This document shows positions 16,450-24,883 of a stretch of 46,769 nucleotides of DNA, piece after piece. The stretch covers positions 1 through 46,769 of the IMG/VR virus record IMGVR_UViG_3300045825_000603; one strand, written 5' to 3'. Origin of the DNA: a virus. Each line of letters begins with the position of its first letter. Position 1 is the stretch's first letter. The position numbers and the translations under genes are program-made. The notes beneath the pieces are model-generated. The model was given only the letters and a program-made list of their open reading frames with translations, searched no databases and was not told where the DNA came from.

Positions 16450-16746
16450 TTAAGATTTCCATGTGAATACCAACGTCTTACCTTTTGGAGTCATAGAATC
16501 AATATGAGATTTATATGTCTTATTAAACTCTTCGGCATTTTTTGATTTGTTGTACATAAACCAAGCCATTAAAGATCTTGCGTCCTCGGGTCTGATAGTT
16601 GAACAATTAGCGTTTTTTTTATCTGGTGCAAGAACCGTTCCATCATAATCTACTTCAGTATCTTTTGTAACCTTATCGATAAGATCACCAACTTCCTTTT
16701 GAACATCAACCAATTTGCTTGACGAGAATAGTTTCTTAAATGTCAT
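16450..16746 (-). CDS. small hypothetical protein
   Basis: 98 residues beginning MTFKKLFSSSK. Start at 16746 chosen for its GAGAG site over the ATG at 16761. The N-terminus resembles that of many small T4-like phage proteins (MxFKxF). No function can be assigned. Confidence 0.5.
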   Translation of the reverse strand: MTFKKLFSSSKLVDVQKEVGDLIDKVTKDTEVDYDGTVLAPDKKNANCSTIRPEDARSLMAWFMYNKSKNAEEFNKTYKSHIDSMTPKGKTLVFTWKS

Positions 16747-16765
16747 ATACTCTCTTTTCAATTAT

Positions 16766-19441
16766 TTATCGAAAATATCTAACAAACTTAATATGCTCTG
16801 ATGACAATTCCATTCTTCCATTTCGTGATTTATATCCGATACTACGTAAGAATGATTTGAACTTTTTATAATTCATTTTTACATCAATCTCATTAATCTG
16901 TTTATCGCTATACCACTTCTCCAGACGATCTAATCGTAATGAACTAAGATAATTATAAAAGGCAATTATATCTTTGTTCTGAGTTGAATTTACGCTAAAT
17001 GCAACGATACTAGATAATTTCTTTTCTAGTTCCTCGTGTGTACACATTGCATCACTCAATAACTCAACTTCCTTAATAAACTTCCCACCATTCTTAATGT
17101 CATGTTCCGCAAGCAATATAAGATTATCCCGTGATATTCCTTTCTTTAATCTTGATTTAACTTTATCAAGAATCAACGCTGTTCTCTCATCATCTGTTAG
17201 ATCAATAGTTTTTGACCGTAACTCATTAATATGCTCGTCTGAATAATCACAATTTTTGTGGCGTTCAATCATAGTGATTGTATCATCTTTTACAGATTCT
17301 TTGTGTTCTTTGATCATTGTATAGAAACTAAAACTAGGATCATTTGTTGTTACTTCATGTGTATCGAAACTAAACTGTTCCGTTAACAATATCTTAAATG
17401 CGTTGCTGTGATTGTTCTCAAATATGTTAAATAATGTTTCAATTTTATTTGAAAACTTACCTAATGAGCTGAGTTTAAAATCACCATCCTCATCAGTTTC
17501 AATTAACAATGTACTCTGTTTTCCGTTAAAATATGTTACAATATCATTATTAGACATAATATCGAGATCATCACTATTCGTTGGATTATATTTTTGCGTT
17601 TCTTTTAAAAATGTATGTAACACATTTGCTTTACGAGAGCGTTTAACCATCTGTAACGAACTAATAACATCAGCAGCGTTCCCCGTGTCAAAATGAAAAT
17701 GATGTTTTACGTTGTTCATATTTGATACACCAACCGTTAGTGTTGGGCTATAAAGCAAAATATCCCACCCAAAACCGGAGTTATTTTCAAATATCTCATA
17801 TATCTTTCTTTTACGCAGTTCAGGTGTTGATGCTGTAAGGGTTGCAACATTAAACCCCATCTCAGTGAGTTTTTGTTCCATTGCATTTAATGAGTTATTT
17901 GACATTACTGACATAGTGACAGATTCACCTGGTTCACGATTTTTTAGTATATTTACCACGGAACTGAAGAACATTTCTCGGTGTTTATAATTGAAATGAG
18001 ATATAGTATCTCTATAATCATTTCTAATATAGAAAATATATTTCTTATCAAACAATATGTTCTCATATCCATTAAGGAACGCATCAGCAATAACTACTTT
18101 ACGTGTTCCTCGAAGGATGCTTTGAAATTTACTAAGATTGAAATTCTTATTATCCTTACTCAACTCACTACGTGATTGAAACAATAATGATACGAACTCA
18201 TCTAGTATAACAATATCAAAATCTTTTAGTTTATACTTGTGTAATGAGTCGTATTGAACAATTAAATTTTCACCTTTGTTCCATTGCTCACTGCCAGAAT
18301 CAAGATATGTTTTAATACCATATTTCTTACTGTAATCCATAGCAACAGATATACGGTTTGATATAATTAGAATTCTCTCATCTGAACGCTCAATGATTTT
18401 ATCAATAATGAGTGATTTACCTGTACCCATTGCTGATTTGATCTTTAGTAAAGAATTACTTGTTCCTAGGAAATTATCAATCATATCGCTACATGTATCA
18501 ACATCTATAAACCGATCATTTATAACATTTATATTATCATACATTGTAGCATCAAGAATATTGTCTTCTTGTTGTTTTTTGAACAATAATTTTAAATATT
18601 CACGACCTTCCTCAGTTTTCTTAAACTGATTCCATATACTGAAATTGCGTGACTCATTATTATGATACATTACGAATGGACGATCAATGTACATAAAGAA
18701 TCCGCCCTTAGATTTTACCTCAGAATGATGTGACCAATTTATGCTACCATTTTGATTGATTGCATTAGATACAATCTGGTATCCCAATCCTATGTATATG
18801 CTCATACATTTCTGAATAACATTTGAGTTTACTATTACTTGTGTTTGATGATTTTTTGGTTCTTGTCGTGAAGGAATATCAATGATTGATATAAATGCAG
18901 ATCCTTCTTCTTGTACATGAATAATCTCGTGGTTACGAGTTGGTGCATGATAGGCAACATCATTCTTGACTGTCTCATCTACTTTACAATAGTCACCTAT
19001 ATGATATTTCAAAAAATCATTATGTCTGCGAATATTATCCTCTGAACTATCCACATCCATCTTTAAGAAACCTTTAATGTTGAAATTATCAACACCATTG
19101 AATGACTTTGATTGGGATAATATACATGTGTAATCACGTTCCTTGAAGAACTCAACTACTCTGTAATAATCATCACTTGATGTAATCTCATCGAGATCGA
19201 GAACCATTAATCTATTATTGACATCACGTAATTTACTTAAATCTTGTTTGTTTCTGATTGCTATAATGTCAACATCGATATCTAATGAGTTTGAAAGACA
19301 CCAATGATTACTTAATGTATCTGCACATTCTTCGAGTGATAGACAAAGTTTTTTGGTGAATTTGAAGGCTTTATTACCGTAAGGGGATATGCATAATTTT
19401 GATTTTGAATCTTTTGCGTTAAAATGTGTTATAAAATACAA
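16766..19441 (-). CDS. large SF2-type helicase, origin-binding-protein-like
   Basis: 891 residues with a TTG start (AAAGGA site). The N-terminal 250 residues resemble a primase/polymerase-like or accessory domain (LMVLDLDEI near 79-87), but the assignment is weak. The helicase core has Walker A SAMGTGKS (about 335-342), motif Ia ILIISNRISVAMDYSKK, Walker B VILDEF (about 409-414) and later motifs SVMSNNS and LLYSPTLTVGVS. Such helicases related to herpes origin-binding proteins occur in large phages and are thought to act in replication start. The C-terminal 250 residues are helical and unassigned. Confidence 0.75.
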   Translation of the reverse strand: MYFITHFNAKDSKSKLCISPYGNKAFKFTKKLCLSLEECADTLSNHWCLSNSLDIDVDIIAIRNKQDLSKLRDVNNRLMVLDLDEITSSDDYYRVVEFFKERDYTCILSQSKSFNGVDNFNIKGFLKMDVDSSEDNIRRHNDFLKYHIGDYCKVDETVKNDVAYHAPTRNHEIIHVQEEGSAFISIIDIPSRQEPKNHQTQVIVNSNVIQKCMSIYIGLGYQIVSNAINQNGSINWSHHSEVKSKGGFFMYIDRPFVMYHNNESRNFSIWNQFKKTEEGREYLKLLFKKQQEDNILDATMYDNINVINDRFIDVDTCSDMIDNFLGTSNSLLKIKSAMGTGKSLIIDKIIERSDERILIISNRISVAMDYSKKYGIKTYLDSGSEQWNKGENLIVQYDSLHKYKLKDFDIVILDEFVSLLFQSRSELSKDNKNFNLSKFQSILRGTRKVVIADAFLNGYENILFDKKYIFYIRNDYRDTISHFNYKHREMFFSSVVNILKNREPGESVTMSVMSNNSLNAMEQKLTEMGFNVATLTASTPELRKRKIYEIFENNSGFGWDILLYSPTLTVGVSNMNNVKHHFHFDTGNAADVISSLQMVKRSRKANVLHTFLKETQKYNPTNSDDLDIMSNNDIVTYFNGKQSTLLIETDEDGDFKLSSLGKFSNKIETLFNIFENNHSNAFKILLTEQFSFDTHEVTTNDPSFSFYTMIKEHKESVKDDTITMIERHKNCDYSDEHINELRSKTIDLTDDERTALILDKVKSRLKKGISRDNLILLAEHDIKNGGKFIKEVELLSDAMCTHEELEKKLSSIVAFSVNSTQNKDIIAFYNYLSSLRLDRLEKWYSDKQINEIDVKMNYKKFKSFLRSIGYKSRNGRMELSSEHIKFVRYFR

Positions 19442-19464
19442 ATCTATCCTTTTTATTATACTCT

Positions 19465-19485
19465 ATTATAACATACTTTACCTAA
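19465..19485 (-). promoter_or_regulatory. early-type promoter for the large helicase
   Basis: TATAAT at 19470-19465 with TG; the upstream element is TTAG at 19485-19482, one base off TTAA. Confidence 0.6.
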
Positions 19486-19492
19486 AAAAACA

Positions 19493-20029
19493 TTAATGTT
19501 TTCTTTTTAGTTTTGTCTTATTAACTGCACGTTTATATAACTGTTCCGCTGATTGCCCATTACTAAAATTCTCTGCAGGAAGATATATTGCTTTCATGAA
19601 ATATTCATGAGGAATTATCATTGCCTTCTTAGAGATTCGTGCCTTAATGTATAATCGGATTACTGCTTTGAGTTTCAATTTAACGATCATAGGAACAAGA
19701 ATCTTATAGTCAATAATAAGTGGTAATCCTTTGCTTATATTTTTCTTGTTAATTTTGAATATGTAATCAATGAGAATTTTTCTTGCAGGACGTGGAACCC
19801 AGTGAAAGTTTAACCCTAACACATAACCATTGCTTTGGCGTAATGTAAAGATTAATGGAGATTTGTCATATACAACTTCTTCATTCTTTGCAATATAACC
19901 AAATGCGACCATATTTCCAGACTTAAATGTATCTTTATTACGGGAAGCCAGATTAGTTTTTAACATTTTTTTGAAATGTTCAAGTGAGACTTTTGCTCTT
20001 GCTTTGTCTTGAAGTATTGTTGAAGCCAA
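19493..20029 (-). CDS. conserved phage protein, probable late/virion-associated
   Basis: 178 residues with a TTG start and an AAGGAG site. The segment NMVAFGYIAKNEEVVYDKSP, followed by GLNFHWVPRPARKILIDYI, resembles a protein common in T4-like phages (pattern PLxxxL..GxxLGLNxHxxP) without a firm function. The C-terminal half is Lys-rich. A TATAAATA late promoter precedes it, which supports a role in the particle or packaging. Confidence 0.6.
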   Translation of the reverse strand: MASTILQDKARAKVSLEHFKKMLKTNLASRNKDTFKSGNMVAFGYIAKNEEVVYDKSPLIFTLRQSNGYVLGLNFHWVPRPARKILIDYIFKINKKNISKGLPLIIDYKILVPMIVKLKLKAVIRLYIKARISKKAMIIPHEYFMKAIYLPAENFSNGQSAEQLYKRAVNKTKLKRKH

Positions 20030-20046
20030 GTGAACTCCTTTTTAAA

Positions 20047-20054
20047 TATTTATA
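20047..20054 (-). promoter_or_regulatory. T4-type late promoter
   Basis: TATAAATA on the minus strand, 18 bases before the start at 20029. Confidence 0.55.
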
Positions 20055-20553
20055 GAAAATACTCAGGTTCCTCAACCTTTATCATACTGACAATATTTTT
20101 TAACACTGGAATAGGATTGGCTTGCACCCCATGAAGAAAGAATCCTTTATTGTCATCAATGCAATATTGCTTTATTTTCTCATATGAGTATTTAAGATTT
20201 TCAATATAAGATCCAACTGCATAAGATCCCATATTGAAATCTATTGCTTGGTATCGAATTCCTGTGGGATTGTCCTTAACATGATATACAATAGGATTTG
20301 AAACAAAACTTGTATCATATGTTAACATACAACAAATTCTTTCTGTTCTAGGAATATCATCGGGAAATGATACCTTATCAATATCAATTACACGAATATC
20401 AAGAATCTCTTCCATCATATATATTTCAAACATTTTTTCACAATCAGGGCGAGAACCGTATGATGATGTTGTTATATAGACAGGTTTACCACATCTAACA
20501 TCAGATGTTATTCTATCAATGTGTTCTTTAGTTGGTATTTTTGTTGTTTCCAT
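20050..20553 (-). CDS. hypothetical protein
   Basis: 167 residues, alpha/beta pattern, several Cys (CGKPVYITTSSYGSRPDCEKM, RICCMLTYD). No family recognised. An early promoter lies directly upstream of the start, so transcription start is very close to the ATG. Confidence 0.55.
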   Translation of the reverse strand: METTKIPTKEHIDRITSDVRCGKPVYITTSSYGSRPDCEKMFEIYMMEEILDIRVIDIDKVSFPDDIPRTERICCMLTYDTSFVSNPIVYHVKDNPTGIRYQAIDFNMGSYAVGSYIENLKYSYEKIKQYCIDDNKGFFLHGVQANPIPVLKNIVSMIKVEEPEYFL

Positions 20554-20558
20554 AAATA

Positions 20559-20580
20559 ATTATAACATAAAGTATCTTAA
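20559..20580 (-). promoter_or_regulatory. early-type promoter
   Basis: TATAAT at 20564-20559 with TG and TTAA at 20580-20577. The -10 lies only 6 bases from the ATG at 20553, so the transcript would be almost leaderless. Confidence 0.6.
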
Positions 20581-20598
20581 TTATAGATAAGGAAAGAA

Positions 20599-21255
20599 AT
20601 GTACATTACAGTTGATGCATATTACAATGTAAGCGAATATAACAGAATGCTTCAGGCACTTGAAAACAATGGAATAGAATATTCACAATGGGTTGACACA
20701 AAAGTTCCTCACCAATGGTATATAAAAGTAGCAGATGAGAATCAACCAAAATTTATTGATTTTGATGTCAAACCTAAGGCTGAAGAACGATACTTAGTTA
20801 GCGCAATTGTTCCACAACGATCACAAGATAGTTATTTACTTATGAGACGTGATACAGACCCTGCAACCAACTATTCGAAATTTGTTATGAATGATTACTG
20901 GAATGAAGCATTTAATTCAGATTATATGATCATCTTCAAATTCAAGAGTCCTGAAGATATTAGAAAAATGTCACAAGATTTGGGATGCAAGATTTATCAG
21001 ATGGGTACGCATAGATGGAAATTATCAATGGCGTTTAATAAGTATGTGAAGGGGTATTTAACTGCAGATCAGATTATTTTTGAGAAAACTAAACAACAGA
21101 TGTTGGAGTTTAGAAATCCTGGTGAGTTAGAGGCTGAATTCAATTATAGAATTCTACGTACTACCAAGATTGAAGGAAAGACTATGAAAACGACATACTG
21201 GAATAAAGGAATATTATTTCCTGCAATTAAAGTTTCAAATATTATAAATATATAA
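20599..21255 (+). CDS. hypothetical protein
   Basis: 218 residues of mixed alpha/beta pattern, no membrane segment. An AAGGAAAG site precedes the ATG. It is divergent to an early promoter and ends near the late promoter of the homing endonuclease. Residues about 60-180 resemble two repeats of an alpha/beta unit, but I recognise no domain. Confidence 0.55.
   Translation: MYITVDAYYNVSEYNRMLQALENNGIEYSQWVDTKVPHQWYIKVADENQPKFIDFDVKPKAEERYLVSAIVPQRSQDSYLLMRRDTDPATNYSKFVMNDYWNEAFNSDYMIIFKFKSPEDIRKMSQDLGCKIYQMGTHRWKLSMAFNKYVKGYLTADQIIFEKTKQQMLEFRNPGELEAEFNYRILRTTKIEGKTMKTTYWNKGILFPAIKVSNIINI
21243..21250 (+). promoter_or_regulatory. T4-type late promoter for the GIY-YIG endonuclease
   Basis: TATAAATA inside the last codons of the upstream gene, 67 bases before the endonuclease start. 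Confidence 0.5.
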
Positions 21256-21258
21256 AAT

Positions 21259-21288
21259 GAATGTCACGGGTTCCGACACCCTACATTC
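21259..21288 (+). other. RNA hairpin in the leader of the endonuclease gene
   Basis: A 6-bp stem (GAATGT at 21259-21264 with ACATTC at 21283-21288) encloses a 4-bp inner stem (GGGT with ACCC). It falls in the 5' leader downstream of the late promoter. It may stabilise the late transcript or end the transcript of the upstream gene; there is no clear U-tract. Confidence 0.45.
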
Positions 21289-21316
21289 CTTATATCTATA
21301 ACGGAGATACAACTAC

Positions 21317-21961
21317 ATGTATTTATACCACTATACCTATCGAATTACAAACACAAAGCTTAATAAACATTATTACGGAACACGTACCTCTAAAATTCTT
21401 CCCAGATCAGATTTAGGTATTAAGTACTTTTCTTCTTCTACAGATGAAGAATTCAAACAAGACCAAAAACTTAATCCATCAAACTACAGATATAAAGTAA
21501 TTCGAACATTTGAGACACGTGAAGAAGCTATAGGTTTAGAAGTATATCTTCATGAAAAATTTGATGTTGGTGTTAATCCTAATTTTTATAATAAAGTAAA
21601 ACAATCATCTTCAAGATTTGATAATACAGGAATAAAATGTACTGATGAAACACGTAAAAAGATGTCTATAGCATCTAAAGGTAAAAAGAAGAGTAAAGAA
21701 CATATTGATAATTTAAAGAAATCTAAGAAAAATATGTCACAAGAACAGAAAGATAAAATTTCTAATTCTTTAAAAGGGAAGGTTAAATTATCAGATAGTC
21801 ATATTATTAAACTATCCAAGAAGATATATGTTGAGGGTATATTGTATAATTCTATTAGGGAATTTTCTAATATATCAGGAATTAAACACAATACAGTATC
21901 ATATAGATTATATAGTGATAATTTTCCAGAATATTATGTATCAGATACTATTAAGGTTTAG
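21317..21961 (+). mobile_element. GIY-YIG homing endonuclease (Seg-like) with NUMOD3 repeats
   Basis: 214 residues. The N-terminal GIY-YIG nuclease (YTYRITNTKLNKHYYGTRTS, about 7-26) is followed by NUMOD3-type DNA-binding repeats (TDETRKKMSIASKGKKKS, MSQEQKDKISNSLKGK) and a C-terminal HTH-like segment (NSIREFSNISGIKHNTVSYR). This is the plan of T4 Seg endonucleases, which are free-standing genes that spread by cutting alleles lacking them. The gene has its own late promoter and an RNA hairpin in its leader. The region is more AT-rich than its neighbours, consistent with later insertion. Confidence 0.85.
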
Positions 21962-22277
21962 GTGTAATAACCAATTTACCTTCAACTGGTTTAACCTTTG
22001 CAGGTAGTTTGTCTAAAGTATCGAGGTATTTCATTGCTTCAGGTACGTCTGCTTTAAATGCTAACTCCACGTGGGCATTACCTTTATCATCATAAACTGA
22101 ATTTTTGATTTTATAACCACCAACACGGAGTAATCTTTGAATTTCAAATACAGGATCCGTTTTAGGTTTTTCATTCAATGATAATGACACTTTTTTAATT
22201 CTTTCTTTTACAGATTCAATTGAAGGAGATATTCCTTCAACAACAGAATCTTTCAATGCAAATTCAGTAAAATTCAT
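21951..22277 (-). CDS. hypothetical protein downstream of the capsid gene
   Basis: 108 residues, acidic-basic mixed, likely one small alpha/beta domain (FEIQRLLRVGGYKIKNSVYDD). An AAGGAA site precedes the ATG. It shares the late operon of the capsid protein, so a virion or assembly role is likely but unproven. It converges with the homing endonuclease gene (11-base overlap). Confidence 0.6.
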   Translation of the reverse strand: MNFTEFALKDSVVEGISPSIESVKERIKKVSLSLNEKPKTDPVFEIQRLLRVGGYKIKNSVYDDKGNAHVELAFKADVPEAMKYLDTLDKLPAKVKPVEGKLVITPKP

Positions 22278-22287
22278 TTATTATTCC

Positions 22288-23244
22288 TTAGTACGCTGAA
22301 AGATCAACTGTGAATTTCGCAAAGAAATCACTATTTGTTCCTGTCTCATCACGGTCAGATGGGTTTTTCGTAAGAACGTATCTGTTGTTAACGAAAATTT
22401 TCATTGAACCATCGTGTGCGGATGTTGACTCATATACTTGAGTTACGTAAGGTGAGAAAATATATCCTGCATCACCTGGGTCTTTACCTTGATGCCCTAC
22501 GATTACATAATCATCAGTTGCATTGTTATCGATATAAATCTGAAAGTTTGCGACTGTTCCAAGGTAGTTTTTGTGTTCTGTTTTCTCAACTGAGTCTGAA
22601 CCCAATGTAAGCATCATACCAATTGATGGTGTACAAATTACAAATGGGTTAAAGAAACGATTTGTTTTAGACAAGATTTCACCATACAATTTTTGTGCTT
22701 TGTATATGATTGAGTGTGTTCCGCCATCAAAGTCTGAATCTATTTTAGGAACAAGATGTCCTGCATTTACGGCACATGCACGAATATCAGCAATTAGTAC
22801 ATCATTCATATCTTCGATCAACGTATTTTTTAACCAAGCAGTCAAGAAATCATAACCACTTTCGCCAAATTGATTAATCAAATCTTGAATAAATTCAAGG
22901 GTAAAGTCTGTTTCGATTTTATGGTCTTCAGCAGATACAAATGTTCTACGTGTTTCTATACCAGAACCATTACCCTTAATTACGTTATTATTCACATCAC
23001 GCTTACGGCCAATAGCTATGATATGTCCCTCAGGACCTGTTAAGGGTTGGATACTACATACTTGACCTGCAAGTGAAGATGGAAATACCTCTTTAATAAG
23101 GTTACCGATAATTCTATCTGTTGGTGAGATGTCTGATGATGCAGTACCACTCTCATCGATATTATCTTTAGCGACTTCGATCAACTCAGCCATTTTTGCT
23201 TTGATAGAATTTTCAATCACTAAGTCTAAAAGTTTGTCATTCAT
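22288..23244 (-). CDS. capsid protein of the gp23/gp24 type
   Basis: 318 residues. Conserved HK97-fold features of T4-type capsid proteins are visible: IIGNLIKEVFPSSLAGQVCS followed by IQPLTGPEG (compare the VQPMTGPxG motif), a long helix with SAEDHKIETDF, and the C-terminal GYIFSPYVTQVYES. T4 gp23 (521) and gp24 (427) are longer, so the insertion domain is probably absent and this may be a minor or vertex protein or a compact major capsid. The ATG at 23244 has an AAAGGA site; an ATG eight codons upstream does not. A late promoter lies 31 bases upstream. Confidence 0.75.
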   Translation of the reverse strand: MNDKLLDLVIENSIKAKMAELIEVAKDNIDESGTASSDISPTDRIIGNLIKEVFPSSLAGQVCSIQPLTGPEGHIIAIGRKRDVNNNVIKGNGSGIETRRTFVSAEDHKIETDFTLEFIQDLINQFGESGYDFLTAWLKNTLIEDMNDVLIADIRACAVNAGHLVPKIDSDFDGGTHSIIYKAQKLYGEILSKTNRFFNPFVICTPSIGMMLTLGSDSVEKTEHKNYLGTVANFQIYIDNNATDDYVIVGHQGKDPGDAGYIFSPYVTQVYESTSAHDGSMKIFVNNRYVLTKNPSDRDETGTNSDFFAKFTVDLSAY

Positions 23245-23274
23245 ATAATGTTCCTTTAGTTGTTTCATTTTGAT

Positions 23275-23286
23275 TATTTATAAATA
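23275..23286. promoter_or_regulatory. overlapping divergent T4-type late promoters
   Basis: A 12-base palindrome gives TATAAATA on the plus strand (23279-23286) for the gene at 23303 and TATAAATA on the minus strand (23282-23275) for the capsid gene at 23244. The two elements share four bases, so both directions compete for one site. Confidence 0.6.
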
Positions 23287-23302
23287 TTCAAAAAGAGATA
23301 TT

Positions 23303-23608
23303 ATGGCACAAACAATGACACAAACAATACTGGCTTCCGCAACACTTATTGGAACTGATATAGATGACAATGTAGGTATCATTCAAGTAAATGGCTGTAC
23401 TACTATTCAAACGCCATCTGTAGGCGATAACTCTACAAGGCTTGCAACTCAAGAATTTATCTCGGGATTAGGTTCTGGTGTAACGTTCAGCACAACTGCA
23501 CCTATAAATCCTGACATAAACCCCGTCAATAAGAAATGGGTTCAATTAAATCCAGATAGAACAATTGCATCAGTTTATGAATGGACAAATAATAGTTGGA
23601 ATGTATAA
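23303..23608 (+). CDS. small virion-type protein with a tail-fibre-like C-terminal motif
   Basis: 101 residues beginning MAQTMTQTIL. The C-terminal part PDINPVNKKWVQLNPDRTI then YEWTNNSWNV follows the pattern NPxxGxxWxxPxTGxxYxWNGxxWV that is frequent in phage fibres and decoration proteins. The start at 23303 has an AAAGAGAT site; an earlier ATG in frame lies inside the promoter. The divergent late promoter is shared with the capsid gene. Likely a particle surface protein; role inferred. Confidence 0.6.
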   Translation: MAQTMTQTILASATLIGTDIDDNVGIIQVNGCTTIQTPSVGDNSTRLATQEFISGLGSGVTFSTTAPINPDINPVNKKWVQLNPDRTIASVYEWTNNSWNV

Positions 23609-23635
23609 TTATAAAATAAACATATAAGGATCAAT

Positions 23636-23731
23636 ATGGCACCGAAACAAGGATGGTACAGATTAAAAAATGCAAGTAAATATATCGTATCAAAACAATC
23701 AATAACAGAAGGTAACGGTATTATCAAATAA
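23636..23731 (+). pseudogene. 4: 5' fragment of gene 4 (head-completion nuclease), interrupted by the HNH gene
   Basis: 31 codons beginning MAPKQGWYRLKNASKYIV with a good AAGGAT site. They match the first part of the complete gene at 24884 (GWYRLKNASKYIVSKQSITE against GWYKLKVPEKYITSKQSITE). Similarity stops right after the codons for GNGI, at the 3' end of the HNH gene. The remaining 130 residues are missing. This looks like the original copy of gene 4, cut by insertion of the HNH gene, while a diverged full copy sits on the other side. Confidence 0.75.
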
Positions 23732-24839
23732 GTATTTGATTTAATCGTTTTCTTATAATTGTCCTATCCAATTTTTCTATATAATAATACTCACCTTTTT
23801 TCTCTACATTAACTACATCTTTATCTTCCATTATACTTTTTATAGTTCTATCTATTTTATTGACCCATTTTTTTAATTGTGTTTCGCTTTTTGAACATGT
23901 ATAGCATTTATTTGATTTTCTTTGTCGTGCTTGATGATATGATAATACGTCTGTACACCCACATTCACATATAACCGTTTGTTTAATCTTATATGGTTCA
24001 ATACCATGTATTATTATATCATCAAATATATAATTTTTATTATTAAACAATAAATAGATTTTTGATTTTATCCTATCATCTTTAGTATCTGATATCTTCT
24101 TAAGGAAATTATAATAATTCATACTCCTATATGTATTTTTTTCTTTAAATATTACAATCTTATTTTCTAAATCATAGAATAAAAAAGTCAAGTTATCTCT
24201 TATAGATTTTTCCATGATTTTTTGAATATGTTCTTCAAGAATATTTTTTGTTTTTATATAATTATTTTTGTTATTTGATATATAATTGGAACCATTGGAT
24301 TTATATGTTCTATTTAATAATATACAAGTATGACAAGAATGACCATCCTTAAAATCTTTATTTTGTCTAGCAAATTCGCCATGTATTTTACATTCGAATA
24401 TAGATTTAGAATACCATTTTTTATCATAATTAAATGTTTTTAATATTATATCTCTATCCATAGCTATTTTTTTAATTAATTTATATTGCTTTTCTTCCGC
24501 TCTTCTTCCTATATAATCATACCATATAGATTTAGACTCTTCATATAACCTTGAATTTTTCCATGATGATTTAGAAAATTCACACATCTTAGTAAACGCA
24601 AAATTTAGTTTTTGATTTTTAGTTCCTTTAGCTAAAAATAGATGTGCTAAGAAATGTGCTCGGTATGGTAATTTAACAATATTCCATGAAGAATATTCAT
24701 ATTCTGGAAATATAGATTTTGGTAGTATATGATGTTTTTCCGAATATTCTTCATTATCAAAATTTGCTTGTATCAATTTAATATATCTATTTAACCATAT
24801 ATCATTAATAAAAATATCTCTAAGATGATTGACGTACAT
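23724..24839 (-). mobile_element. HNH homing endonuclease (Hef-like)
   Basis: 371 residues. The N-terminal HNH-type core EKHHILPKS, then WNIVKLPYRAHFLAHLFLAK, is typical of free-standing phage HNH homing endonucleases. The rest is basic with several CxxC or CxC pairs (HSCHTCILL; CECGCTDV; NKCYTCSKS) that probably bind zinc and DNA. It is inserted on the minus strand between a broken copy and a complete copy of gene 4. It has its own late promoter at 24867-24874 and is clearly more AT-rich than the surrounding genes. Confidence 0.85.
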
Positions 24840-24848
24840 AAATTTCCT

Positions 24849-24856
24849 TATAAATA
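24849..24856 (+). promoter_or_regulatory. T4-type late promoter for gene 4
   Basis: TATAAATA, 28 bases before the gene 4 start at 24884. Confidence 0.6.
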
Positions 24857-24866
24857 ATTCTAAATA

Positions 24867-24874
24867 TATTTATA
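24867..24874 (-). promoter_or_regulatory. T4-type late promoter for the HNH endonuclease
   Basis: TATAAATA on the minus strand, 28 bases before the HNH start at 24839. Back to back with the gene 4 late promoter. Confidence 0.6.
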
Positions 24875-24883
24875 AGGATTATA

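Noticed and set aside
23724-24839. Group I intron in gene 4
   Set aside because: The endonuclease is on the opposite strand, both gene 4 parts have their own start codons, and the second copy is complete, so splicing is not needed to explain the arrangement.
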